Assembly: GCF_020509005.1 (NCBI RefSeq)
Contig: NC_063016.1
Span: forward strand, 5,580,001 to 5,644,000
Source: Fulvia fulva
Lineage: Eukaryota; Ascomycota; Dothideomycetes; Mycosphaerellales; Mycosphaerellaceae
DNA length: 64,000 nt
Direction: 5' to 3'
The notes under the pieces are model-generated. The model saw only the letters and a program-made list of their open reading frames with translations, was not told the origin of the DNA and did no database searches. Below are positions 22,201 to 35,435 of the stretch, piece after piece. The position numbers and the translations under genes are program-made. Every line of letters begins with the position of its first letter. The stretch's first letter is position 1.

Positions 22201-25200
22201 TATTAAGACAGGCCACTTCGCGCGCGACTGCTCTAAGCTAAAAAAATAGAGCCTAAGACGTCTTAATCGAGGTAGACGTACTTAGGAATATTAGACGCCT
22301 CTATACCCCTACCTAGAGAATCCTACTAGGATAGGACGACCCTAGCTACTAAGGGTAAGGCTTAGTAGACATAAGTAGAAGAGGATAAAGTATTATCTTT
22401 ATCTAAAGAACCCGAGTCGGAGACTAAAGAGGAGGTCGACTATACGATAGAGAGGCTAATAGCGATAGGCGGAGGGCTCTTTACTATCGATGCCCGCCTA
22501 GGACCTAATTAGGTTCGGGCTAAGGTTACCCTAGACTACGTAGCCTCTAAAGTGTACCTTATAGCCCGAAAATCGAAGCAACTCCCCCGATCGCTTTTTA
22601 GGGACTTACCGCTATTAAGGATCGTCCTCCTAAACGGTAAGGAGATCATTTCTACTTAGGGTGTCCTTCTACTATATTAGATTAGTACCTAGTAGGACAT
22701 AGTCCCCGCTAGAGTTATTAATATAGAAGGATTTAACCTTATCCTAGGCCTTAAGTAGTTCTAGGAAGTCAGCCCTAACGTAAACTAGTAGTCTAGCTCT
22801 ACTAGACTACGGGACCGGCGTAGCCAGTACTATACGATTAGGTCGTACTCTAAGGTGTTCGACCTAAAGGATGACGAAGGCGAGCTAGAAATGTTTAACT
22901 CTATATATTTAGTAGACTTTGCTATACGATACGTAGGACCCTAGCTCTTCTACTCGCTTAGGCGACTCCCCGACGATACCCTAGTTAATATCGACTTCGA
23001 GGAACACGGCTTAGATAAGGTATACAAACGCCTTATAGCTATAGTAGGGGACCTAGACAACGAGTCTTAGCTACCGTAGGTAGGTAACTAGGTCTTCTAG
23101 ACGTTAGTTAATCTCTTCCTAGAGATCTAGAGAGCTTAGCTCCCGGCTAGACTCCTACGGAAGAGAGCTTTCGACTATACTATCCCTACTAGTAACGCTC
23201 GACCTATTAACTAGCCCGTATACCGTCTAAACCCGGGTTAGCTTCGAGAACAGGCTCGCTAGATCTAGATGCTCCTTAATCGCGGACTAATTAAGGTCTC
23301 GTCCTTACCCTAGGGATCCCTAGTCCTCTTTATCCCTAAGCTAGACGGCTAGTAGCGTATATATATCGACTATCGCGCCCTAAACGCCGTAACTACTAAA
23401 AACGGCTTCCCCCTCCTACGTATCTAGGAGTACCTAGACACGGTCGCGAAGGCTAAATACTTTAGTAAACTAGACCTAGTCTTAGGGTACTAGTAGCTAC
23501 TAATCGACTTAGCCGACACGTATAAGACTACGTTTAATACTAGGGACAGGAAGTACGAGTTCCTCGTTATACCCTTTAGGCTAACAAACGCCCTAGCCTC
23601 GTTTTAGTCTATAATAAACAAGATCCTAAGAGATCTACTTTAGAAGAAGGTCGTCGTATACCTCGACGACATCCTAGTCTTCTTAGACTCTAAGGAACAG
23701 TACGAAAAAGACCTAAAGGAGGTCTTCGACCGCCTAAAGAAAGCTAAACTATTCTACTCCCCTAAGAAGTACGATATTAGAGTTAAGTTAGTCACCTTCT
23801 ACGGGTATTAGATCGAGAAGAATTCGATTAGGCTACTATAAGACAAGATCGACGCGATTAATAGTTGGCCTACGCCTACTAATATATAGTAGATTAGGCA
23901 GTTCCTTAGCCTCGTAGGCTACTACCGCTACTTTAGTAAGGGCTTCGCGAAACTCGTAGTACTCCTCTTAGATCTTCTTAAGGAAAGCGACGAGTCCCTT
24001 AGGCGGAAAAAGCGTCGCCTAGTACGATAGAACGCCTAGTACGTATACGCTTTTAAGAGCCTAAAGCTCGCGCTAACCTTAGTGCCTATACTAATCCCGC
24101 CTAACCCTAAGAAGCCCTTTATAATTAAGACTAATATATCTAAATAGGCTATAGGCGCTACTCTCTATCAAATAGGAGCTAATAACTAGCTACACCCTAT
24201 AGCCTTCTCTAGAAGGAAGCTTTAGGGAGCCGAGCTGAATTACCTAGTTCACAAAAAGGAGGGCCTAGTAATTAAGGAAGCCCTCTAAACCTAGGACAAC
24301 TACGTAGAAAATGGCTATACGGTCACGATCCTAACCGATTACTAGTCGCTTAGGTACCTTAATAGTACTAAGGGCTAGAGTAAGAGGATCGTATAATAGG
24401 CTAAAGAGCTTTAGTAATATAACTTAGACATTAGATATCGTAAGGGAGAAGAGGCGATCGTTCCCGATACGCTTTCCGTCGGCCTAACTTTATCGGAGAA
24501 GGACCTACTAACCTAGCTTAGCCGGTTAAGTAACTCGTAGCTATAAGATTTAAAGCTAACGAGACCGACTTGTTCCCTAAACTAATAAGGCAGTTCAAGT
24601 TAACGGGATAGATACTAACTTACGGTCCCTACCTCGAGAGCTTAATTAAGGTACGAGAAGAGGAATTCGAGCTACTCCTACCGATCGACGAGTCTAAGAA
24701 ACCTAGATTAGGCTTTATTCTTCTAGACGATAAGGGAATAGCGCCTTTCCTCGTACTAACCTAGCGTCTTGATCTAGTGAACTACGTATACTAGCGATAC
24801 GGACACTTTACGGCGCCCGGGCTAATAGGTCAGCTCGAGATAAGAGCCTAGTAGCCTAGTATAAGAAAGGACGTACGAAAGTTTATCGAATCCTGCCCTA
24901 GATACTAGCTAACGTAGAAAAAGAAGCCTAATAACCCTGAAATACGCGAGCCGCGGTTTTACTAGGTTAATAATAAGCTTAGGCCCTTCGAGAGATAGGC
25001 GATTAATATCGTAGGGCCTTTACCGAAGAGTCTACTAGGAAACGAGTACATTATTACGGCGATAGATTACGCTACGGGTTAGCTAGTCGCTTAGGCCGTT
25101 CCGCGTACGGATACTAAAGCGACTATAGTATTCCTATACGAGAGAATCTATTAGGACTAGGGGCTACCCCGCGAGCTCCTCTTAGACAATAGTAAGAACT

Positions 25201-26500
25201 TCCTAAGTAGAGTTATAAGCTACCTAATAAAGTAGTTTAAGGCTAATTATCGTCTAGTATCCCTATATTATTCTATAAGGAATAGGAAGGTAGAAAACCT
25301 AAACGGTATACTAGGATTAATACTAACGAAGCTATATATCGGTAACAATATTAGGCTATAGGATACCTTCTTACCTAAAGCGATCTACTGTACTAGATAC
25401 CGCTAGTATATAATAACCTACCTTAGCCCCTTCTACCTTATATATAGCTAATACCTACGAATCCTAGAAGACGAGAACGAGCTACGAGCTAAGAATGTCT
25501 TAGTTAACGACTATAGGAAGCGTATCGTCCGCGTCCGCTATACGTAGTAGCTCGTAAATAAAAGACTACTTTCTCGAGCTTAGACTAGGAGCCTAATAAG
25601 TCTAAAGTTACTTCCGCCGGAGGTATAGCTAAGACGTAAAGTCGAAGAATAGGTCTTACTAATAAACCTAGATCTACGTAAGCTAGAACCTAAGTACTTT
25701 AGACCCTATAAGATCCGTAAAGCGAGCTTCCTAGGGACGTATACACTTTAGACCCCTACGGCCCTACGGGTAGGATTCTAAGGCATCTCGTCTATAGGAA
25801 CAGGCTTATATTAGCCGTATATAAGGATCTAGCTAAATTCTAGTATCGGTATCTAGCTAGGAGACTTCTAGATAGGTCCGGTGTTTTAGAAGATAAGCTA
25901 GAACTTAAGGAAGTTCTAGGTACTAGTTAAGACACAAGTCTTAATCTAAAGGACCTTTTAACTATACCGGAGGCTAATTAGTTAAAGAAACAAGTTGAAC
26001 TCTAGACTACGAAAGAACGTAGCTAACCTTACGTAGGAGCGCGAGGGTTCTTAGTAGGGGAGGAAGGTTAAAGAAGAGAAGCTAACTTACTAGAGCAAGT
26101 TTAGCGAGACCTAAGAGTTACGAAGAATACTTAGAGGAAAAGAAGCGAGCAAAAGACTTTAGCTAAAGTACTTAGATCTTAAAGGCGATCTTATTAGATT
26201 GAGTTAAGAATAGTAGGCGAGGAGTAAGATTAGGTATATTCCCTACTACTCGAGAAGGACATATAGGAAGATCGTTAGCCTCTATAATGAGAAAGTCCTT
26301 AGGAAGCTACCCCTACTCTAGCTAAACCCGCTAAGGTCCCGTAGGAGATACCGGTTAGGGAGATTGAAGTATTTAGCTCGACGCTCTATCCCTAGGCCGA
26401 TGAAAAAGAGTTAGCCCTACCTTAGGGAACATTACTTAGATTAAGCGTAGCGGACGAAGTTATAGCCGAACCTAAAGCGGCTAATAGCCTTTTAGATATA
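22201..26500 (+). pseudogene. Gypsy-2 gag end and pol, RIP-decayed
   Basis: A Ty3/gypsy element in plus orientation. A nucleocapsid knuckle remnant KTGHFARDCSK lies at about 22203-22240. A protease-like region follows near 22470-22700. RT spans about 23120-23860 with the YLDD box at 23659-23670 (VVVYLDDILVF). RNase H lies at about 24100-24480. Integrase lies at about 24750-25500, with a tail to about 26490. The last 1.58 kb duplicates 1-1582. TAG/TAA codons are numerous and CA/TG nearly missing. The 5' LTR and start of gag are not contiguous: gypsy-1 and the LINE-B tail lie upstream, and 15042-15742 may be the missing part. LINE-A copy 2 interrupts the 3' end. Confidence 0.85.
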
Positions 26501-29500
26501 GATAGATAGATTTGTTATTCCTCTATTCTAGGACCCTATCCGGCCTATATAGGTATATATCTATTGTTATATATAAAGGGAAACCTAAATAGGTAAAAAC
26601 CCTTCCCGCCCCTAACTTCTCCTTATCTAGATTAGCTTTCCCTCTAAACGTACGTAGTCTATAATACTACTCCGTTAGCCCTCGCTCCTAGCCGGTCTCG
26701 TCGCGCTACGTCGTGTCCTCTCTTCCTATACTACTCCTACTAGGCGGTACTATTCTAGCTAGCCCTTCTCTAGTATCTAGTTTATAATACGTGGTAGGTC
26801 CTTAACATTATTAAGAAGTGCCCTAATCGTCCGGTTCCTCGCCTTTACTATCTACTCCCCCCTTCCTAGCGACTACCTCGGATAGACGAGGAGTGCGTGC
26901 CGTACGTTCTAGGAGCGATAGCCGTAGGGGCAGCTAGTATTCGTATATCCTAGAACCTTCCTCTATAATAGGTACCCCTAGAGGCCGATATGTTCGCTTC
27001 GTAGTTAGGTTGCTATACTACTCTATACCCTCGTAAGGCGGTAGTAGATAAGCTTCGGGGGGTACTTAACCGCGGATTTCGTAGCTAACTATTCCTTAGG
27101 TTGTCCCGCTAGCTAAGGGCGTCTACTATACCCTATACCCTAGTTGTTCCACCTCTCTTTCTATAGTTACTCTATAAACGACTTCTTACCTTCCTATCGT
27201 ATTACTAGCTATTCGTCCCTTACCCGGTAGTTCAGCTCGTTTCCGGGTCGAATGCCCTTATATACTAGTACTAATTCGCGGGCCCTTACGACTACACTAG
27301 CGATGACTTTCTATACTAGGTACTATGCCGACCTGCCTAAGTAGGAGGTCCGTAGTCCCTAGATATATAGGTCGATCGGCGGTATAGCGGTCTCGTACTT
27401 AAGCATCCTTATTAGTATCGACTTATATGCCCCGGTGACCTTCCTTAGGCATTAGTTTTGGATCTTCGCTAGCGGCGCGACGAGTCCCTTCGATAGGTAG
27501 GCCCTCTCGCCTAAGGACTATACTTAGCTACTATAGGTAAGGACTAGCCGTATAATAGCCGTATATAGAAGTCGTAACTACCGGAAGTCCGCCCCCTATA
27601 TAGACGTAGTAAGCCTCTAGTATAATGCTATATTCTGTTTAGCTTTCCGTAATATTCCCTATACGTACTTCCTCTACCGTAGCGCCGGGTCTACCTATAG
27701 TCCGAGGATCCTAAGCTAATTTACCGGGTTAGTCGTATACCCCTATATCTAGATAGAAGCTTATATATTATAGAACCGTAGCCGGCGCGTAAAGTGTATT
27801 AGATTGTACTTGTCTAGGGCAAACCGAGCCCGTGCCTCCTAGCCTAGTCCTCGTAGATCTTATGCTTCTCTTCTAGTAGCCTATAGTTCTCCTTAGTCGA
27901 GGAAGACTACGCTAGGATGTTCGTATCGTCTACGAAGCCGCTCGTAGCGGTGTTCTAGGATTCTAGGGCTAGGAGTAGCGTCGCTATAAAGAAGAGGAAT
28001 AGAATAGGTAATAGCGTTAAGCCTTACGGGATTCTAGTATAGACTACTTAAAATAGGCTTCTATACTAGCCGACTAGGATCGACGTACTAGCTAGTAGAC
28101 GCGCCTTAGCCTCGGGGTCGCTAACCGGGCTACTAGGCGATTATAGCGCTAGGATAGAGAAGGAGGGGCCCTAGATAGGGTCCTATCGGGCCTATTTCGC
28201 TAGCTTCTATATCCTCGCTAGCTTGCCGGCAATTTCTTCTACTATAGCCCTCTAGCCGACTACTTTCTCCCTCCGTATTATAGCTTTCTTCTATTAGTAT
28301 ACGTCCCTATATACGTTCTAGGCCTCCTCGCTATAGCTACTCGTCTATACCCGGCGGGCTCTCCTTACTTCTCTTACTACCGTAGTGTACTCCGGCGTCT
28401 AGTATAGTTTAGACTATATCGTTAGTTAGATAAGCGGAACGTGAAGTAAGGTCGCTTTTCTTATTTCGTCTATTAACTCCTAGACTACTTCGTCTATCTC
28501 GTCTTTACTGTTGTATTACTACTACGCGATCTAGACTAGCCTCTCGGAGTTATCGGGGTACGCCTAGATATTAGCCTAGTAGGCCTTTCCCTAGTTTAGC
28601 TTAGGGGTTCTCGCTAGTATACGTTGTATCTATATCGTAATAGAGGTCCTAACTAGTATATAGTCTAACGACGCCTCGAGTTTATATTCGATCCTATAGT
28701 AGGTTACCGTATAGTAGTAGCTATCTAAGATCTAGGAGAGGTCGATCGTGCCTTAGAGTCCCCCTCTCTTCTAGGTACCTAGGTCCTTCGGGGTATTAAG
28801 GGCAATTACGTTGCTCGCTATCAAGTCGAGTACTTCGTCGGTTATAGGGTACGGCTATATAAGGCTTTCCTAGGAAGGGTAGTATATGTTGAAGTCTCCT
28901 ACTACGATGTAGCACCCTTGTCTCTTTAGCGTACTGTCTAGGTGTCTACAGACCCCTAGGTCGCGGCTAGACCTCGAGGCTAGCGGTTATATATATAGGT
29001 CGTGTATCTAGGTACTACCTACGTAGAGGGAGGTAATATCGCCCCCGCCTTCTTTGTCTAAGTAGTACACTACCTCCTAGTCGGATTCTAGTATGTCCTT
29101 GCTAATATAGAAGCACGTACGGGGTCTGCCGTCGCCTCGTAGGCATGTCGTATAGCCTAGTAACTTATAGGTCGTTAGTCTCTTATAGTACGAGTTAATC
29201 TATAGCTCCTAGATTATAAGGACGTAGTAGACGCGCGGGTCCGCCTCGTATAGGAAATGGTTCTAGACTATATCCTTGCTATAGTTGACGTTATACTAGA
29301 TGATGCTAAGCGTGTCGAGGCTAGTTATCGGCATCGACAATCATTTCCTCTATATCGTCCTATGTCCTACTGCCCTATACGTCCTAGTCTACGCCTATCG
29401 GCTATATACTAAAGGGGAGCCGGGCCTAGTTAGATTCCCTCGCCGTAGCTAGTAGAGCACGTGGCCTCCCGTACGCCCTAGGCTACGTATCCTTTATATC

Positions 29501-29735
29501 GTTCTCGGCCCTAGGGCGCTTATGCCCGACCGCCGCTAGTTAGTTCCGGTATAGGCTAGCCTTACGGTCGCCGTAGAATCTTAGGGCGACGGTTCTATTT
29601 ATGATTGCCTTGTTTTTCGCTAGTTTCCGCTATAGGCATTCCGTACTATACGATAGGTAGTACCCCGGACAGTTCGCGTACCGTCTCGTAGTCGATGTAT
29701 AGTCCCTAGACATATAGTCTCCTATATAGTTCGAG
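24918..29735. repeat. Segmental repeat of 1-4818
   Basis: Base-for-base collinear with the start of the window at a constant offset of 24917. It covers the gypsy-2 integrase end and most of LINE-A. Differences are few and mostly G/A or C/T up to about position 4560 (29477), then become more frequent. Both copies share the 657-bp deletion in LINE-A RT. The left end of the repeat may lie outside the window. Confidence 0.9.
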
Positions 29736-32732
29736 CCCGCCTAATTGCGCTCCTTAATACTCTTAGGAAGGCGCTTAAGAAGCTAGTTATAACGAGACTC
29801 TCCGAGGCGGTAGAGGAACACTCCCTACTCCCGGATACCTAGATAGGTACGCGCCTATAGCGATCGACGCTATCCGCGATAGAACTTATCACCTCTTAGG
29901 TAAAGGCTATCTAGTATAAGAATAGGGACAAGGTGGCTTCCTTACTTAGCCTAGACATATCGGGAGCCTTTGACTACGTGTTACACCCGCGGCTACTCTA
30001 TATCCTAAGGTCGAAAGGACTCCCTAAGTGGCTTGTTAACTTCGTACGGTCCTACCTCTAAAACCGTAGTACGTCGATCCTAGTCGGCTAGTACAGAAGC
30101 CCATTTCAAGTAGTCTATACTAGAATCCCGTAAGGCTTAACGCTAGTACCTATTCTGTTCCTCTTCTTTATAGCGACGCTGCTCCTAGCCCTAGAATCCT
30201 AGAATACCGCTACGAGCGGCTTCGTAGACGACATAAACATCCTAGCGTAGTCTTCCTCGACTAAGGAGAACTGTAGGCTACTAGAAGAGAAGCACAAGAT
30301 CTGCGAGGACTAGGCTAGGAGGCACGGGGCTCAGTTTGCCCTAGAAAAGTACAATCTGATACACTTTACGCGCCGGCCACGGTTCTACAATATGTAAGCT
30401 TCTATCTAGATATAGGGGCATACGACTAACCCGGCAAATCAGCTCAGGATCCTCGGACTATAGGTGGACCCGGCGCTACGGTAGAGGAAGTACGTATAGG
30501 CAATATTACGGAAAGCTAAATAGAATATAGCATTATACTAGAGGCTTACTACGTCTATATAGGGGGCGGACTTCCGGTAGTTACGACTTCTATATACGGC
30601 TATTATACGGCCAGTCCTTACCTATAGTAGCCAAGTGTAGTCCTTAGGCGAGAGGGCCTACCTATCGAAGGGACTCGTCGCGCCGCTAGCGAAGATCTAA
30701 AACTAATGCCTAAGGAAGGTCACCGGGGTATATAAGTCGACACTAACGAGGATACTTAAGCACGAGACCGCTATACCGCCGATCGACCTATACATCTAGG
30801 GACTACGGACCTCCTACTTAGGCAAGTCGGTATAGTACCTAGTATAGAAGGTCATCGCTAGTATAGTCGTAAGGGCTTACGAATCAGTACTAGCGTATAG
30901 GGGCATTCGACCCGGAAACGAGCCGAACTACCGGGCAAGGGACGAATAGCTAGTAATATAATAGGAAGGTGAGAAATCGTTTATAGAGCAACTATAGAAA
31001 GAGAGGTAGAACAACCAGGTTGTAGGGCATAGTGGACGCCCTTAGCTAGCGGGACAACCTAAGGAATAGTTAGCTATAAAATCCGCGGTCAAGCACCCCC
31101 CGAAGCTTATCTACTACCGCCTTACGAGGGCATAGAGTAGTATAGCAACCTAACTACGAAGCGAACACATCGGCCTCTAGGGGTACCTATTATAGAGGAA
31201 GGTTCTAGGATACACGAATACTAGCTACCCCTACGGCTATCGCTCCTAGAACGTACGGTACGTACTCCTCGTCTATCCGAGGTAGTCGCTAGGAAGGGGG
31301 GAGTAGATAGTAAAGGCGAGGAACCGGACGATTAGGGCACTTCTTAACAACGCTAAGGACCTACGGCGTATTACGAACTAGATACTAGAGAAGGGCTGGC
31401 TAGAACAGTACCGCCTAGTAGGAGTAGTATAGGAAGAGAGGATACGACGTAGCGCGACGAGACCGGCTAGGAGCGGGGGCTAACGGGGTAGTGATATAGA
31501 CTACGTACGTTTAGAGGGAAAGCTAAACTAGATAAGGAGTAGTCGGCGGCGGGAAGGGTTTTCACCTATTCGGGTTTCCCTTTATACATAACAATAGATA
31601 TATACCTATTTAGGCCGGATAGGGTCCTAGAACAGGGGAATAACAAATCTATCTATCTATATAGTTCGAGTAGGCCTACTTGTTTATGCTCGTATAGGTT
31701 TGGTGTCTATACTGCTAGTATTTAAAGCATTAGAGGACACGAAAGGATAAGGAGTGCTTTTCTACTGTCTTAAGGCTATACTACTAGACTAGGCCTTGTT
31801 CTATTGCTAGATCCGCCGCTTTTACGTCTTATAGCTATACTATTAGCGCCGAGGCCTTCTTGCCTTCTAGCCATTTCCTATAGAGCCAAGTCGCCTTCTA
31901 GATTAGAGAGTTAAAAGTGACCGGGTTGTCCTCGTAGAGAGCGCGTAGGTGACCCTAGTTAGTTAGGTCAAACTCCTTAGGCATATCGTAGACTAGGATC
32001 GTAAATTGTTTCATTAAGACCTTCGCTAATGCCGTAACCTTAGATGCCTACTATAGCTATGCCTCTAGGTGCCTCCTAGTAGTAGCAGAGCTAGTATAGA
32101 TCTATAGAGTACCGTTAGACTATTAGTTCACTACGACTACCCCTAGTTAGTTAATTTGTTAGGCGAGCTCCTTATTCGATAGCTTCGTAACTTCGGCCTA
32201 GTCTTCCTTTACTATAATACGGATCGTAACTATATCGTACGTTAGGCAGGGGCCTAGTATCGATACCGCGACCGATACCTAGCTATAGGGGTGTTGATTC
32301 CGGGTGGCCTTGCTAGTCGCCTAGGACGTCGTCCTTATTTCTTATTGCCCTCGGTAATACGATAGTATAAGCGCCGTGCGTAGCTAAGTGATCATTACCT
32401 ATAGAGACCGGTAAGGGAGCTGATCGTTAGTTTCTATACTTTTTGCGTCCTCTATAAGTTGCTACTAGTTGTCTTAGGGGGGCTTCGCCTATAGGGCCGT
32501 AGGCGCCGTTAGTGCCGTAGCCTAGGCTGCTATTGCCTAGGAGTTGCCTAATGTAGCTAGGCACCTCCGCGGCGTTTAGAGCTAAAGAAATAGGGTGAAG
32601 AGAGCTTTAAGCTATCTAGATTAAATGAGGTAGAACTCCCTTAGTCCTAGGGGTAGTGGCCTACTTTATATATCGTTAAAATGGCCTTAATAAGAGCTTT
32701 CGAATGTGTCGTGTTTTGGCGTAGAGATTGAT
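26501..32732 (-). mobile_element. LINE-A copy 2, interrupted by another LINE-A
   Basis: Minus-strand LINE-A, 3' tail at 26501 and 5' end near 32732, with the same internal deletion as copy 1. It is split by an oppositely oriented LINE-A fragment at 29736-31656. Removing that fragment and one TSD restores collinearity with copies 1 and 3. ORF2 (26501-29735) is heavily RIP-mutated and nearly identical to copy 1. ORF1 (31671-32732) is more strongly RIP-mutated than the copy 1 equivalent. Its 5' flank (copia) differs from that of copy 1. Confidence 0.9.
29722..31670 (+). mobile_element. Nested LINE-A 3' fragment with 14-bp TSD
   Basis: A 1921-bp 5'-truncated LINE-A (29736-31656) in plus orientation. 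It begins inside the RT domain (corresponding to about 53766 of the best copy) and ends with the tail aacaaatctatctat. The target repeat ctatatagttcgag occurs at 29722-29735 and 31657-31670. RT motifs can be read: SLDISGAFDYV near 29947-29980 and FVDDINIL near 30220. RIP stops are present but some CA/TG remain. It lies head-on within LINE-A copy 2, so the pair forms an inverted repeat. Confidence 0.93.
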
Positions 32733-35204
32733 ATCCCTTCCAGATCCTCCGATTATCAATAGTATTGCTCTTTTACTAGAAGAAGCCTTTACTAGCTAAG
32801 TACCGTTAGTCGACTATTTCCGCGTCTAGGGATATAAAGCTAGAGTCTACATAGACCTAAGAGCCTAACCTTAAGGCTTAAGGAGAGATAAGTTAATAAA
32901 CTAAGGGAAAGAAGCCGTGTTTATAGGCTACTTAGAAAACACTACAAAATAATAGCTGTTCTAGGATCCCGACATAAAAGCTATAAAAGCGTATAGTCAC
33001 GTCGACTAGTTTAAGAATAAGAAGGGGGGAGATATAGATCTTAGTATCACCTTTACTAACTAGCCGAGTCGAGCGCTATAGCGTAATCCTATTAGGAGGA
33101 AGCCCTTTAGGGCGAAATTTTTCGATAGGGGATTATTAGAAACAACGTTACGAAGGCTAGGAGAAAATATTGAAACACTATCGAAGGCCGATAACGGTAG
33201 ATCTATACAGAACCTACCCGAGTTATTAACACTATAGCAACCGCTATCTATATAACTTCCCCCTCCCCTAAAGGACATTAGGGAATACTAGAAGTTTAGA
33301 GATTAGGGTACTCTAATAAAAGAAAAAGAAGATGTCGTTCAGTTCGACCTATCCGAATACCTAGCGCTACCTCAGGTTGTAGGTAATAAGAGGTTAAGGG
33401 GGGACGGAGATAATAACTCTAAAGAGTATAAGGCTAAATACTATAAGGCTCTTATCGCCTAGATATTCTATCTAGACCCTATAATAAGCTAGGTAGAGGA
33501 GATTCTAAACGACGTAGAAGAATATATATTTGCTACTATTAGGCAGGCTATAGCCTATTAGTAGGAAGTACTAATCCTAAAGTCCTATAAGGTAGCCGTA
33601 GGAGACCCCGAATAGGGATATATATAGAGAGAGGTAATCGAGAACGAACTTATTGCCTTAGTAAGTAATAACACCTAGGAAGCAGTTATACCGCTAAAGG
33701 GTGCAAATCTAATTACTTCTAGGTAGGTCTTCAATATAAAAAGAATGATTAGTAGAGCTATTAAGAAGTTCAAGGCAAGACTAGTTATAAGAGGGTTTTT
33801 ATAGAAATATAGGGTTGACTTTAAAGAGACCTTTATACCTACTATTAGACATAATACTCTCCGAGTATTTATAGTAGTAGTGTATAAGAGAGATCTCGAG
33901 ATACACCTAGTAGATATGAATAATGCTTTTACCTAAAGTAGCCTCCTTAAAGACATCTATATAATCCTGCCCCTAGGAGTTGAAGCACCTCTAAATATAG
34001 TGTTCAAGGTCCTACGAAGCCTTTATAGGCTTAAGTAAGCAGCTAGAGACTAGAACAAGCTCTATATTACGAAGCTAGAGAAGATTAGATTTACCTAGTC
34101 CTAGGTAGATCTATGCCTACTTATCTATACGGATAGAGACCTTATAGTCCTTACCTATATAGATGACATACCTATTATAGCTCCGAAGCTATTAGATATT
34201 TAGTGGTTTAAGGCTAAGCTTAGAAAAGTGTTTAAGATTAAAGATCTTAGTAAACCTACGAAGATCCTTAGAATAAGGATTATAAGAGACAGGTCCTAAG
34301 GCACTTTAAAGCTTAATCAAGGACACTATGTCTACGCTAACTTAGCTAAGATAAACATGGCTAGAGAGAAGGCTACGCTAACCTACTTACCTATAGAGAG
34401 CTACGAGCATTTAGTGCCTACGGTACCTATAGATAAGAGGTGTAACAAACAGGATTACTAGAGCTATAATAGTACCTAGATGTAGCTAATAACAATAACA
34501 AGGCCAGACTTAGCATTCCCCCTTAGAAGAATTAGCTTATATGTTACTAATACCTCGTAGTAGTATATAAAGGCTTTAAAGAAGCTCTCCCGATACCTAC
34601 GGTCGTACCTAGACCTAGGTCTTATATATAGAAAGGGAGGGGGCAATCTCTAGGGATACTCGGACTCTAACTACGCTATAGACAAAGTAGATAGAGTCTT
34701 AATTCTAGGATACGTATAGTTCCTTTATAGATCACCTATATCCTAGATAAGTAGGAAGTAGAAGTCTGTTACAACATTAACAATAGAAGCTAAGTTTATA
34801 GCTATAAACGTAGCCGTAAAGTAGTCACAATTTCTTGCTACTGTCCTTAGGGAAATGGGGTGCCTAGAACTAGTAGGAAAGAGCTCTTTCTAGCCGAGTA
34901 TAAGGGCAAGCAAGGGCACTATTAACGAGCTAAGGCTAGTTAAGCTTATAGGTAACAACTAAGCCGCTTTAACACTTGTTAAAGATGCCTATATATATAA
35001 AAGGTCAAAGTATATTGATGTTATATATAACTATGTCAGACATCTCTAGTAGTAGAAGAAGATTATAGTAGACTACTGCTATAAAAAGGACATAGCTACT
35101 AATAGGTTAATAAAGCCCCTTAATAGCTAGTAGTTCTAAAACTTTATAAGGCAGCTCTAGCTTACGTAAAGGGATTATAGGAGACTATATAGCCTAAGTA
35201 GGAG
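32733..35204 (+). pseudogene. Ty1/copia pol remnant, 5'-truncated
   Basis: RIP-decayed copia element. The RT begins near 33600 with the EAVIPLKGANLI region, then FKARLVIRGF, FKETFIPTIRHNTLRVF, IHLVDMNNAF and TYIDDIPII, with the YIDD box at 34156-34167. RNase H follows, with YSDSNYA near 34660, IEAKFIAI near 34785 and the terminal KYIDVIYNYVR near 35010-35040. Upstream gag, protease and integrase are absent or unrecognisable: 32733-33300 gives only a weak charged frame. A purine tract (aagtaggag) ends at the 3' LTR. Dense TAG/TAA make it non-functional. Confidence 0.85.
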
Positions 35205-35435
35205 TGTTAAGAACATATAGGCCGTAGGACAAGTATATAGGTATAGGTATACTATATAACTAGATCACGTGACAAGGGTTTACTAGCCTATAGGCTAGTA
35301 AACATACGGATACCTAGTATCTACCTATACTAATACCGGCGATACTATATATAGATATACGCTATCCTATTAGGTCCTTCTTTGTCTTTCGTATAATCCG
35401 CCGTCTTCTACTACTACGTAACTCGTACCTATTGA
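35205..35435 (+). repeat. Probable copia 3' LTR
   Basis: Starts tgttaagaacata directly after a purine-rich tract, the expected position and TG start of a copia 3' LTR. The right end is not defined because no second LTR is in the window. The sequence runs into LINE-A copy 3 at about 35436. Confidence 0.55.

Noticed and set aside
33060..33278. 72-codon minus-strand frame
   Set aside because: It is antisense to the upstream part of the copia remnant. No motif.
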